64,000 nt of DNA from an uncultured Eggerthellaceae bacterium (lineage in GTDB: Bacteria; Actinomycetota; Coriobacteriia; Coriobacteriales; Eggerthellaceae), in the NCBI GenBank assembly GCA_934617065.1, contig CAKTTY010000005.1, forward strand, positions 1 to 64,000, read 5' to 3'. The number at the start of each line of letters is the position of its first letter. Position 1 is the stretch's first letter. Positions 1-8,570 of the stretch are shown one piece after another. The notes beneath the pieces are model-generated. The model ran no database searches. It had not been told where the DNA came from and saw only the letters and a list, made by a program, of their open reading frames with translations. The position numbers and the translations under genes are program-made.

Positions 1-55
1 TGCAGTCCGTGGGAGGATAGGCCGTTCCGCTCATGCAGGGCGTTTCCGTTTTCCG

Positions 56-80
56 AGGGCCCGAGGGGCCCTTTCTTATT
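56..80 (+). terminator. Rho-independent terminator for an upstream gene
   Basis: A 7-bp perfect stem (AGGGCCC/GGGCCCT, loop GAG) is followed by TTTCTTATTT. It probably ends a transcript that enters from outside the window; no coding region can be assigned to bases 1-55. Confidence 0.55.
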
Positions 81-476
81 TGGGGCCATGAGCCCTGCTT
101 CACTCCGTCGGGGCGGCTCCCCTCGGCCGCGCAGCCGCGCGCCGGCCCTGCCCTCCCGCAGCGGGCCCGGGCGGGCTCCGTTGCGTTGTCCGGGAACTAG
201 ATCTCACTCCAATCATTTGTTCTAGCAATGCTTTTCAAAAAACCATAGTGCCGTTGAATCATTGATCGGTTTCCCTATAGAGCAATTTTCCTTATTCTTT
301 TCTGAACTGGCATTATTTCAATTTTTGAATTATCAAAATCTAATTTGATCTGCAATACATTCACGATAACTATTAAAATTTGCTAATATATAGAACCAGA
401 TGGTAATCCGTTGCTCAGGAATCAACGGACTTTTTATATTCTGGATTGCTATTCGCGATCAGCAAAGAGGGGTTAT
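81..476. other. Leading intergenic region with a GC-rich block
   Basis: No gene is supported here. Bases about 105-190 are extremely GC-rich, while about 200-400 are AT-rich, which looks like a composition junction. The AT-rich part holds a possible extended -10 element (TGCTAATAT, about 382-390) upstream of the LysR gene. Confidence 0.4.
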
Positions 477-1412
477 ATGAATCTGGCGCAGTTGTATTAC
501 TTTAGAACGCTTGCTAAATTCGAGCATTATGGCAAAGCTGCTGAGGCGCTCTACATCACTCAACCTTCACTTTCTAACTCTATTAAGAATCTCGAAAAAG
601 AAATCGGTGTTCCGTTTTTTGAGAGGGTGGGGCGCAACGTTCGTCTCACTGAATATGGTGAAGAATTCAACAAGCATATCTGCTGCGCTTTAGATGAAAT
701 CGATAAAGCGGTTGAAATTATGAAGGCCTACAATTCCGGCTTGAGCGGCAGGATTCGCATAGGAACCGTTATTAGTATTCAACGTAATTATCTTCCTCGT
801 TTGCTCAGCTCTTTCAAAGGTGCCTTCGGTGACGATGTTGTCTTTGATATCTACCAGGGAACAACCTCCGAATGCCTTAAAGGCTTAGCTGACGGTAAAT
901 TTGATGTGGTGTTCTGCGGCAAGATGGATCGTTTTGATGATATTGAGTTTGTTCCTCAATTCTCGCAGAACGTTGTGCTCGCAGTTAATTCCCATCATGA
1001 GCTCGCCGATAGAGAGATGGTTTCCCTTAATGATTTGAAGGGGATTACCCTTACCTCTTATCGCAGCCAGTCGTATGCCCATACTATCTTTGAGGGCTTC
1101 TTCCAGCGCTATGGTCTTGACGTTAAACAAGGTTTTAATGACGAGATCAGTGCTGCTACGCTCGTTTCTTCTGATCGTAACGTTGCGGCTATAATTCTTG
1201 AGACGTTGGATGACCTTTCTCTTGAGAATCTCGTGACTATTCCTATCGAAGAACTGCAAGAGCCGTTCCATATTATTTACCTTGGCTACAACAAGAAGTC
1301 ATTCCATTCTCATTTGGTTGAGGAATTTATTAAGTTCACGCAAAAGCATATTAAGTTTCCTGCTGGTGTAATTCCGCTAGAAGAGTGCTATATCAACGAT
1401 AGTGACCTGTAG
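477..1412 (+). CDS. LysR-family transcriptional regulator (first of two paralogues)
   Basis: This 311-residue protein starts at MNLAQLYYF, the typical LysR opening. The reading frame continues 22 codons upstream to 411, but the ATG at 477 follows GAGG and fits the family start. An N-terminal winged helix-turn-helix (about residues 1-60, with ITQPSLSNSIKNLE as the recognition helix) precedes a periplasmic-binding-like effector domain (about 90-300). It is closely similar in layout to the regulator at 8571, and the two bracket the CoA-transferase genes, so it probably controls them in response to a pathway acid or CoA ester. The effector is unknown. A strong terminator follows. Confidence 0.92.
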   Translation: MNLAQLYYFRTLAKFEHYGKAAEALYITQPSLSNSIKNLEKEIGVPFFERVGRNVRLTEYGEEFNKHICCALDEIDKAVEIMKAYNSGLSGRIRIGTVISIQRNYLPRLLSSFKGAFGDDVVFDIYQGTTSECLKGLADGKFDVVFCGKMDRFDDIEFVPQFSQNVVLAVNSHHELADREMVSLNDLKGITLTSYRSQSYAHTIFEGFFQRYGLDVKQGFNDEISAATLVSSDRNVAAIILETLDDLSLENLVTIPIEELQEPFHIIYLGYNKKSFHSHLVEEFIKFTQKHIKFPAGVIPLEECYINDSDL

Positions 1413-1439
1413 AATTCTTACCTATATATAGGTAGAAGC

Positions 1440-1475
1440 AAAAGCCCGTTCCAGTAAATCTGGGACGGGCTTTTG
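1440..1475 (+). terminator. Rho-independent terminator after LysR
   Basis: AAAAGCCCGT pairs with ACGGGCTTTT, with an inner CCAG/CTGG extension and loop TAAAT, and the downstream arm ends in TTTTG. It separates the regulator from the following operon. Confidence 0.85.
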
Positions 1476-2160
1476 TGTATAGGATGGCCTTGGTTTGATG
1501 TGGCATCGTAGTGCAGACCTACAACTATGCAAGTTGTTCGGTCACAAGAGGCACTTCGTTAGACAGGCTGCCTAATTGTAAGCGCTTTTGTTCAAAGGTC
1601 TCGTTTGATAAAAGTTCATCGCATAAGTTGGATCTCTATAGTGCTGCGCTGATTCGACGTGTCTGTTTTCTCCTCAATGTGCATCTTTCTTTCTTATCGT
1701 CATAACTTTGTGCATCTTTTTGGCGTGATTTGCTCGCGTTGCTGAAGTCGTACTAAGTTTTTAGTGATCCTTGTCATGCCGCAAGATGCCCATCAATAAG
1801 TTGCAACAAATGGGTTGCTTGATTTCGATACAGCAAAAGAATGCCTTGTTGCCGTAACGTTAGATTTGCGCTGCGCGCAAAGTGATTCGATGCGAATGAA
1901 TCGCAAATCTTCGATCTATGGTTTTGTCCAAAATCGAACAAATAGCTAGGAAAAACTAGAACGTGTTCTATCAGTTAGGGAAAATCGATAGAACGCACTG
2001 AATATCATTGGGCTTTGCTATTAGAAAGCATTCCGCGGCAATTAGACCCGCTTTCACTTCTGGGCGAATATACAAACAGCTTCGGAAACGAAAGCAAAAG
2101 GTAATTCAAGGGAGACTCACAGGAGTATGGATCCCTTGGCAATACAGAGGAGGGTTTTAA
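1476..2160. other. Long intergenic region upstream of the dehydrogenase operon
   Basis: About 685 bp without a convincing gene. The 64-codon frame at 1511-1705 has no ribosome binding site or recognisable features. The last 200 bp carry an inverted repeat (listed separately) and a GAGGAG ribosome binding site before the SDR gene, so this is probably the promoter and operator region of the catabolic operon. Confidence 0.5.
1965..1994. promoter_or_regulatory. Inverted repeat, candidate LysR operator
   Basis: GTTCTATC at 1965-1972 is repeated inverted as GATAGAAC at 1987-1994, 14 bp apart. It lies about 170 bp upstream of the SDR start. Assignment to LysR is inference from position. Confidence 0.4.
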
Positions 2161-2955
2161 ATGTCCGAGAATTGGTTCGCAAAGCAGCCTAAGGAACATC
2201 TTGCAGGAAAGTGCGCCATCGTAGTTGGTGGCAACTCCGGCATCGGCAAGGCAGCAGCAGAGGCTATCGCTGCAGCTGGTGCTAACATGGTTATCGCTGG
2301 CGTACCTGAGGCAGGTTGCCACGAGGTTGCTGAAGAGCTGAAGGCTCAGGGCACCAAGGCTGTTGGCGTTGCATGCGACGTAACCAGCCAGGAGTCCATC
2401 GACAACGTAATTAAGGTTGCAGAGGAAAACTTCGGCCAGATCGACATCCTCGTAACTTCCGCCGGCATCGCATTGCCCCGTATGAACGCTGTTGACGTTG
2501 CTCCCGAGCAGTGGGACAAGCTGTTCAGCATCAACCTGAAGGGCAACTTCTTCCTGATGACTTCTGTTGCTCGCGCAATGGAGGCAAAGAACATCAAGGG
2601 CAAGATGGTTGTTGTCGCTTCTGCTCGTGGCATCAACTCCATGGAGAACATCGCTCCTTACTGCATCGCTAAGGCTGGCGTTATGGGCATGGTTCGTTCC
2701 TTGGCTGTTGACTTCGCCAAGAAGCAGATCCTGGTTAACGGCATCGCTCCTGGTTATGTTTACACCCCGATGGTTGCAAAGGTATTCGAAGAGCAGCCTC
2801 AGCAGGAAGCATATGTTAAGAGCCGCACTCCTCTGCCCAACTACACCGGTACGCTCGACGAAATGGGCGCTGCAATTCTGCACCTCGTTCTCCCTGTTAC
2901 CGAGTACACCACTGGTCAGACCCTGGTTCTTGATGGTGGCTGGTCCATCCAGTAA
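2161..2955 (+). CDS. Short-chain dehydrogenase/reductase
   Basis: This 264-residue SDR-family oxidoreductase has a nucleotide-binding GGNSGIG motif near residue 22 in place of the usual TGxxxGIG, a DV motif before residue 80, a TSAG variant of NNAG, and the catalytic Ser (VVASARG) plus Tyr-Lys pair in YCIAKAG. The C-terminal TTGQTLVLDGGWSIQ is standard for classical SDRs. It probably oxidises or reduces a hydroxyl/keto group of a small molecule or acyl-CoA. It is first in a run with the zinc dehydrogenase and CoA-transferases. The start follows a strong GAGGAGG-like site. The exact substrate cannot be read from the sequence. Confidence 0.9.
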   Translation: MSENWFAKQPKEHLAGKCAIVVGGNSGIGKAAAEAIAAAGANMVIAGVPEAGCHEVAEELKAQGTKAVGVACDVTSQESIDNVIKVAEENFGQIDILVTSAGIALPRMNAVDVAPEQWDKLFSINLKGNFFLMTSVARAMEAKNIKGKMVVVASARGINSMENIAPYCIAKAGVMGMVRSLAVDFAKKQILVNGIAPGYVYTPMVAKVFEEQPQQEAYVKSRTPLPNYTGTLDEMGAAILHLVLPVTEYTTGQTLVLDGGWSIQ

Positions 2956-3036
2956 CAATGAATTATTGGCCAGCGCTTGATGCGAGGGGCTACAAGCGCT
3001 GGCTTCCTGTTTGAACTCTTCGAAAGGAAGTTACCC

Positions 3037-4092
3037 ATGGAAGGTAAGATGAACGCACTTCTCAAGACCGCCGCTGAGCCGGATGCAATGGAGTACGTAG
3101 AAGATTTCGATATTCCTCAGATCAAGGATGACGAAGTACTGATGGAGATCAAGGCTGTAGGTATCTGCGGCACCGATCACTCTCTCTATCGCTGGAATCC
3201 TGCAATCGCAAATTCCTATCACATCCAGTATCCTGCAATCTTCGGCCATGAGTTCTCTGGTGTAATCGCTGAAGTTGGCAAGAATGCACCTGCAAACCTC
3301 AAGGTTGGTCAGCGTGTAACCGCAAATCCCGTACTGTTCGACAACACTTGCGAGTATTGCGATCGCGGCGAGGTAAACATTTGCGACAACCGTCCGTTCT
3401 ATGGCACCGACCTTCCCGGCGCATTTGCTAAGTACATGGCCATCCGTGCAACCAATATCATTCCGATGCCCGATGATGTTACTTTCACCCAGGGTGCTCT
3501 GCTCGAGCCTCTCTGCGTAGCAATGAACGCTGTAGAGCGTGTAAATCCGCAGATCGGTGAAACCGCAGTTGTAATCGGCCCTGGTGCTATTGGTCTGCTC
3601 ATGGTTGCTCTGTTGAAGCAGGCTCGTGGTATCCGCAAGGTTATCGTAACCGGCCTCGATGCAGACGCTAAGCGTTTCAAGGTTGCAGAGCAGCTCGGCG
3701 CTATCACGGTTAACGGCTCTGAGTGCGACGTTGTTGAGAAGGTCAAGGAACTCACCGGCGGCAAGGGCCCCGAGTGCATCTTCGACGCAGCTGGTCACTG
3801 GACCGTATCCGAGCAGGCTGTTCAGATGGTTGCTAAGGGTGGCCGCATTGGCATTACGGGTCTTCCTGCAAAGCCTTCTTCCATCCCGATGACTGACATC
3901 GCTATGCGTCAGATCAGCATTATCGGCAACCGTGCTTACGAGCGTAAGCATTGGCGTCAGGCTCTGAGCCTGTTGGCTAATGGCTTGGACATCTCCATGA
4001 TCTCCAACATGGTTATTCCTCTGAAGGATTGGCGTAAGGGCATGGAGTTCATCGAGTCTGGCGAAGGCCTGCGCGTAGTTCTGGAGCCGTAA
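3037..4092 (+). CDS. Zinc-dependent medium-chain alcohol dehydrogenase
   Basis: The 351-residue protein shows the GroES-like catalytic domain with GICGTDHSLY (zinc Cys) and GHEFSGVI (zinc His/Glu). A structural zinc cluster follows in CEYCDRGEVNIC, and a Rossmann NAD(P) site is seen at VIGPGAIGLLMVALL. It resembles the threonine/sorbitol dehydrogenase branch. I chose the ATG at 3037, which follows GAAAGGAAG, over the upstream in-frame ATG at 2977, which has no such site; MNALLK at 3049 is another possible start. Its place after the SDR gene and before CoA-transferases suggests an alcohol-to-carbonyl step in the same pathway; the substrate is unknown. Confidence 0.88.
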   Translation: MEGKMNALLKTAAEPDAMEYVEDFDIPQIKDDEVLMEIKAVGICGTDHSLYRWNPAIANSYHIQYPAIFGHEFSGVIAEVGKNAPANLKVGQRVTANPVLFDNTCEYCDRGEVNICDNRPFYGTDLPGAFAKYMAIRATNIIPMPDDVTFTQGALLEPLCVAMNAVERVNPQIGETAVVIGPGAIGLLMVALLKQARGIRKVIVTGLDADAKRFKVAEQLGAITVNGSECDVVEKVKELTGGKGPECIFDAAGHWTVSEQAVQMVAKGGRIGITGLPAKPSSIPMTDIAMRQISIIGNRAYERKHWRQALSLLANGLDISMISNMVIPLKDWRKGMEFIESGEGLRVVLEP

Positions 4093-4130
4093 GAAGAACT
4101 CATTCTTGTTTCATGAAATAACAAGAGACT

Positions 4131-4168
4131 AAAAAGGGTGCTGACACCACGGTGCCGGCACCCTTTTT
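4131..4168 (+). terminator. Rho-independent terminator
   Basis: AAAAAGGGTGC pairs with GGCACCCTTTTT around a partly paired loop. It lies between the zinc dehydrogenase and the first CoA-transferase, so the CoA-transferases may be a separate or partly attenuated transcript. Confidence 0.75.
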
Positions 4169-4218
4169 CGCAAAATTTCGATGTGCTGAAAGGCATATTT
4201 GATCGTTAGGAGAATCCA

Positions 4219-5532
4219 ATGGCAGGATTGCAGGGAGTTAAAGTAATTGAGCTTACCCAGTATGCAGCTGGCCCGGCCGCAGGTCGAGCCCTTGCTGAAA
4301 TGGGTGCTACGGTTATCAAGGTTGAGCCGTTTACGGGTGACGAGCAGCGTACTCAGGGCTTGGCTTGGGGCATGAAGTTCCGCACCGAGTTTGATGACGT
4401 TGCATATGACTGCGGTTCCTTCAACAAGGAATGGACCGCAATCAACTGCAAGAGCCCTGAGGGCCTGGAAGTTATGTATCACCTTCTTGAGACGGCAGAT
4501 ATCTTCCTTACCTCTCTTCGCTCTGGCGCACTGAAGCGCCTTGGCCTTGACTACGAGACGTTGCACGAGAAGTTCCCTCGTTTGGTTTGGGCTCAGAACC
4601 GTGGCTATGGCGAGCACGGCCCCATGAAGGATGCTAAGGGCTTCGATGCAACCGCATTTGCAGCTCGTTCTGGTTTCGTAAGCGCAATTCCCCAGGCAAA
4701 CGCCCATTATGAGCCCGGCAACTCTCCCATCGCTTTTGGCGACTGGAACACGGGTTGTGCACTGACCGCAGGTATTCTGGGCGCTTATGCTGGCGCTCTC
4801 CGCACTGGTGTTGGTGATAAGGTTACGGGCTCTCTGTATCATGTTGGCACTTGGGGCATGACTTCTGCTCTGATTGCTCAGCAGCAGGGTTGCGATTACC
4901 CGAAGGACCGCATGGAGGCAAAGTGCCCCACCAACAATTCTTATGTATCTTCCGACGGCATCTGGTTCCTCATGTGCTTCGGCAACTACAACAAGTATTG
5001 CAAGCTGGTATTCGATACTTTGGAAATGGATCCGAAGTACTACACCGAAGAGCAGTACAACACGCTTGAGGCATTGGCTGACAACGGCAAGTATGTCGAG
5101 GTTGTAGCTGAGATGCATCAGGCATGCAAGAAGTTCACCTACGAAGAGCTCGAGAAGCGCTTCCGTGAGAACGACATTCCGTTCGAGAAGATCCAGACCG
5201 TTTCCGACGTTCTGCAGGATCAGGAAGCATTCGACAACGACCAGCTCCGTTACATGAAGTACGAGAAGCAGGGTCCCTCGAGCCCCTATGGCGAAGAGGA
5301 AGACTACGTAATCACCACCATGCCGTTCCGTCTGGACAGTATTGGTGATCCTGTTCTGCGTCGCTCCCGTCCTACCGGTTACGACACGCGCAAGATCCTC
5401 AACGACTACGGCTATGACGACGCAGCTGTCGACAAGCTTGTCGAGGACGGCGCAGTAATGTGCTACACCGGCGATCCGCTGCCCGCTTCCGTTTTGGAGC
5501 CCAGCTACGGACCGAATTCTAAGAGGGACTAG
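4219..5532 (+). CDS. Family III CoA-transferase, FldA/HadA-like
   Basis: This 437-residue CaiB/BaiF-family enzyme begins VKVIELTQYAAGPAAGR and has the expected catalytic Asp in KGFDATAFAARSG. Family III enzymes move CoA between carboxylic acids through an aspartyl-CoA anhydride. By memory it resembles FldA (cinnamoyl-CoA:phenyllactate) and HadA (2-hydroxyisocaproate) CoA-transferases, including a C-terminal stretch like LEDEQAWANDYL (here LQDQEAFDNDQL). The ribosome binding site AGGAG precedes the ATG. Together with the next gene, 12 bp downstream, it could form a heteromer, as BbsE/BbsF do. The acid substrate is unknown. Confidence 0.9.
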   Translation: MAGLQGVKVIELTQYAAGPAAGRALAEMGATVIKVEPFTGDEQRTQGLAWGMKFRTEFDDVAYDCGSFNKEWTAINCKSPEGLEVMYHLLETADIFLTSLRSGALKRLGLDYETLHEKFPRLVWAQNRGYGEHGPMKDAKGFDATAFAARSGFVSAIPQANAHYEPGNSPIAFGDWNTGCALTAGILGAYAGALRTGVGDKVTGSLYHVGTWGMTSALIAQQQGCDYPKDRMEAKCPTNNSYVSSDGIWFLMCFGNYNKYCKLVFDTLEMDPKYYTEEQYNTLEALADNGKYVEVVAEMHQACKKFTYEELEKRFRENDIPFEKIQTVSDVLQDQEAFDNDQLRYMKYEKQGPSSPYGEEEDYVITTMPFRLDSIGDPVLRRSRPTGYDTRKILNDYGYDDAAVDKLVEDGAVMCYTGDPLPASVLEPSYGPNSKRD

Positions 5533-5544
5533 GAGGATACCGAC

Positions 5545-6774
5545 ATGTCACGAGCAAACACTCCATTTTCTGGACTTACCGTTCTCGACTTTTCCCGTTA
5601 CCTGCCAGGCGGTTATGCAACTCAGGTACTCGCTGACCTTGGTGCAACGGTAATCAAAGTTGAAGACACCGGTCTTGGCGACTTCATGCGTCACGACTAT
5701 CCTACCAAGGGTGGCGGCATCTCCTACTACATCACCGCACTTGGTCGTAACAAGAAGTCGGTTTCGCTGAACCTCAAGAACGAAGAGGTTGTTGATTGGT
5801 TCAAGAAGATGGCCAAGGAAGCCGATGTTATCGTTGAAAGCTTCCGCCCTGGTGTAACCAAGAAGCTTGGCATTGATTACGATACGATCAACGAGATCAA
5901 CCCTCGTATCATTTACTGCTCAATTTCTGGCTATGGCGCCGAGGATCCTCGCTCCAAGAAGGCTCAGCATGACTTGAACATGCAGGCAACGAGTGGTTAC
6001 CTGTCCGTAAACCATGGCTCCACCTCGCCTCTGCATCTGTGCGACCTTTCTTCTGGCATGGTTGCAGGACAGGCTCTTCTTGCAGCTCTGTATGCTCGCG
6101 AGCAGACTGGCAAGGGCACGTACATTGACACTTCGATGTTCGATTGCTTCGTTTGGTGGAACTCGCTTCTTGATTCTCGCTGGTGCTTCAACGACGGTGA
6201 GTGCAAGCGCGACGACCTTGAGTATCCTTCCACCGCTTACAACGTGTACGAGACGGCAGACGGCGGCAAGCTTGCTCTTGGCATGGTTGAATCCAAGTTC
6301 TGGGAGCCCTTCTGCGATGCAATCGGTCATCCTGAAATCAAGGGTGACGGCTTGAAGCGCCGCTGGGAAGCACCTGAGTCATTCAAGATCGTTGAAGAGG
6401 TTATCAAGAGCAAGCCTCTGGCAGAGTGGATGGAATGGCTCGAGGACAAGGACTTCTGCATTGCTAAGGTCAACACCAAGACCGAAGCGGTTGAGCAGAT
6501 TACGCGTGAGAACCCCGAGGCTTTGGCATGGGTTGACTTCCCCCGCGTAGGCCGTGTTCTTCAGACTGGCCTTCCTCATCACCTGTCCACCATCCCGGTT
6601 AACATCGCTGATTTCGAAGAGGCTTCTGTCCTCGGTGGCGATACTGCTGAGTACCTCAAGAAGGTCGGCGCAGACGATGAGACCATCGCACGTCTTAAGG
6701 CAGAGGGCGGCATTCGCCTCGGCGACGATATCGTTCCCGAAGAGGACCGCGCTCCCGTAGCTCCGGTTGAATAA
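5545..6774 (+). CDS. Family III (CaiB/BaiF) CoA-transferase, second copy
   Basis: The 409-residue protein opens LTVLDFSRYLPGGYATQVLADLGA. It has the expected family III Asp in AQHDLNMQATSG and a C-terminal GRVLQTGLPHHLS typical of CaiB-like proteins. It starts 12 bp after the first CoA-transferase with GAGGAT as ribosome binding site, so the two are co-translated. It is clearly diverged from its neighbour rather than a recent duplicate. The pair suggests either a heteromeric transferase or two enzymes that act on different acids of one pathway. A strong terminator follows. Confidence 0.9.
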   Translation: MSRANTPFSGLTVLDFSRYLPGGYATQVLADLGATVIKVEDTGLGDFMRHDYPTKGGGISYYITALGRNKKSVSLNLKNEEVVDWFKKMAKEADVIVESFRPGVTKKLGIDYDTINEINPRIIYCSISGYGAEDPRSKKAQHDLNMQATSGYLSVNHGSTSPLHLCDLSSGMVAGQALLAALYAREQTGKGTYIDTSMFDCFVWWNSLLDSRWCFNDGECKRDDLEYPSTAYNVYETADGGKLALGMVESKFWEPFCDAIGHPEIKGDGLKRRWEAPESFKIVEEVIKSKPLAEWMEWLEDKDFCIAKVNTKTEAVEQITRENPEALAWVDFPRVGRVLQTGLPHHLSTIPVNIADFEEASVLGGDTAEYLKKVGADDETIARLKAEGGIRLGDDIVPEEDRAPVAPVE

Positions 6775-6800
6775 GAACAAACAGTTCAAGCTGCTTTGAT

Positions 6801-6828
6801 GAAAGGCGCCCCTAGTGGGCGCCTTTCT
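6801..6828 (+). terminator. Rho-independent terminator after CoA-transferase pair
   Basis: AAAGGCGCCC and GGGCGCCTTT form a 10-bp perfect stem with a 4-base loop (CTAG-like), followed by TTTCTCGTTG. Confidence 0.85.
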
Positions 6829-7260
6829 CGTTGTTCTGGCGTGTGCGACGTGACGGAAGAATCTCGGTCAAGACGCTGAGTTATGTCGTAGGGGGGGTAC
6901 CCCCTATGGCTTCGTCGATGATTCGCTTTTCGTGGACGTTTCGCCGAACGAGCACCAGCGAAACGAACGGCGACCAGCCTGTGACCGTAATGGGTGATCA
7001 GTCTTGCGTGAAAGCAGGGTAGGGTGGTTCGTTTGCTGGTGCTAAAGCGTTCTGACTGAACATGTTTTACCTGTTTGCTCGCTGAATAACTATTTTCTTG
7101 CGATAAACCAATTATTCAGGCATGACAACTAAAAGCTATTCATTTGCCTTATAGCTTTTTAAGAAAAATGACACCCTTCGAAATTTGAAATATAACCTGT
7201 TCACCGTAAAATAAGACCTGTAAGCAAAAGCTTATGAAACTGCAACGGTTAGGGGGACCA
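6829..7260. promoter_or_regulatory. Intergenic region with two inverted repeats upstream of acyl-CoA dehydrogenase
   Basis: No gene is supported. TGAATAA (7083-7089) is inverted at 7112-7118 (TTATTCA), and AAAAGCTAT (7131-7139) is inverted at 7151-7159 (ATAGCTTTT). There is also a GGGGGTACCCCC palindrome at 6893-6904. The AT-rich last 200 bp are likely the promoter/operator for the dehydrogenase gene, possibly bound by one of the LysR proteins. Confidence 0.4.
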
Positions 7261-8457
7261 ATGAATCCTAAAGCTACCATTACGGATGAGCAGTTCCAGG
7301 CATACCTCAAGCAGATCCGCGAATTGGCAGAGGGCCCATTCGACGAGATGCAGAAAGAGATTGAGGTAACCAATACTTTCCCGGAGAAGTTCTATGAACT
7401 CGCCAAGGAAAACGATCTCTATCGCTTCTATCTTCCCGCAGAGTACGGTGGATGGAACCTCAACGAGCTCGAGATCCTGAAGGTTCAGGAAGAGTTCTCT
7501 CGTGGCCCTGGCGGAATGCGTATGCATCTCCATCATGCTGCTGACATGAACTGGCGTATCCTTGAGGACTACGGCAAGCAGGAGCTGAAGGATCAGCTCA
7601 TGGATAAGTTCCAGGACAAGACTGTTTACTGCAACTTCGCTATTACTGAGAAGACCGGCGGTACGGGCGCAGACCTCCACACCACCGCAGTTAAGCAGCC
7701 CGACGGTTCTTATGTTCTGAACGGCGAGAAGTGGCTCATCTCCCACACTGACTGCTCCGATTACACCTATGTAATCGCAGTAACCGATCAGGAAAGCGAC
7801 AAGGACTCCCGTCTTTCCGCATTCCTCGTACCCAATGATGCACCTGGCTTCGAAATCATCCCTATGCCTCACATGATGGGCTGCAAGGGTGCTGGCCATG
7901 CAGGTTTGAAGTTCACCGACCTCAAGCTTGATCCTATCTACCTGCTCGGTGAAGAGGGCCAGGGCATGGAAGTTGCTATCCACTCCCTGAGCGTTTCCCG
8001 CGTACACATCGCTTGCTCTAACTTGGGCATGGCACAGCGTATGCTCGAGATCTCCCTCAAGCGTGCTGCTGATCGTGTAACCTTCGGTAAGCCGATCATC
8101 AAGCGTCAGGCAATCAAGATGAAGATTGCTAACATGCAGATGATGATTCATGCACTGCGCACCTTGGTTTACGACTTCGCTCGTGACTTCGACATCGACC
8201 AGAACAACGAGTTCATCGACGAGAAGGCTGCAATCTGCAAGCTGTTCTCTATCGACACGGTTCGCCTGGTTTCCGATGAGATGCTCGAGATCTTCGGTGG
8301 CGACGGCTACTTCGAGGATTCTCCTTACGGTCCTACCGAGCGTCTGTATCGCGACTGCCGCGCTATGTGGCTCGAGGAAGGTGCTCCTACCGTTCAGCGC
8401 ATCACCATCGCTCGCGAGTGCGAGAAGCATGGCGGCCGCATCGAGTACCTGCACTAA
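7261..8457 (+). CDS. Acyl-CoA dehydrogenase family protein
   Basis: This 398-residue flavoprotein has an N-terminal helical domain and the FAD-contacting stretch CNFAITEKTGGTGADL. Later come NGEKWLISHTD and the C-terminal FGGDGYFEDSPYGPTERLYRDCRAMWLEEGAPTVQR, written here as separate blocks of one conserved region; the Glu in EEGA sits where the catalytic base usually is. Such enzymes introduce or reduce the alpha-beta double bond of acyl-CoA. The start at 7261 follows AGGGGGACC; an in-frame ATG nine codons earlier lacks a site. The neighbouring CoA-transferases probably supply its CoA ester. No ETF genes are present in the window. Confidence 0.9.
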   Translation: MNPKATITDEQFQAYLKQIRELAEGPFDEMQKEIEVTNTFPEKFYELAKENDLYRFYLPAEYGGWNLNELEILKVQEEFSRGPGGMRMHLHHAADMNWRILEDYGKQELKDQLMDKFQDKTVYCNFAITEKTGGTGADLHTTAVKQPDGSYVLNGEKWLISHTDCSDYTYVIAVTDQESDKDSRLSAFLVPNDAPGFEIIPMPHMMGCKGAGHAGLKFTDLKLDPIYLLGEEGQGMEVAIHSLSVSRVHIACSNLGMAQRMLEISLKRAADRVTFGKPIIKRQAIKMKIANMQMMIHALRTLVYDFARDFDIDQNNEFIDEKAAICKLFSIDTVRLVSDEMLEIFGGDGYFEDSPYGPTERLYRDCRAMWLEEGAPTVQRITIARECEKHGGRIEYLH

Positions 8458-8508
8458 GGCTTCCTGAAAGATTGCGATTGCAAATCTTTTGACAAACCTG
8501 GTCATTTA

Positions 8509-8548
8509 AAGGCCTCCGTCCTATAAACTGGGACGGAGGCCTTTTTTT
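8509..8548 (+). terminator. Rho-independent terminator after acyl-CoA dehydrogenase
   Basis: AAGGCCTCCGTCC pairs with GGACGGAGGCCTT, a 13-bp stem, and is followed by a seven-T run. It insulates the LysR gene that starts 20 bp later. Confidence 0.9.
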
Positions 8549-8570
8549 ATGCGAGGTGTGAGGGGTCGCA

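Noticed and set aside
1511-1705. 64-codon frame upstream of the SDR gene
   Set aside because: No ribosome binding site, no similarity, and it lies in an apparent regulatory gap.
2005-2958. 317-codon open frame on the minus strand opposite the SDR gene
   Set aside because: It is the antisense shadow of a well-supported gene, with no family features or ribosome binding site.
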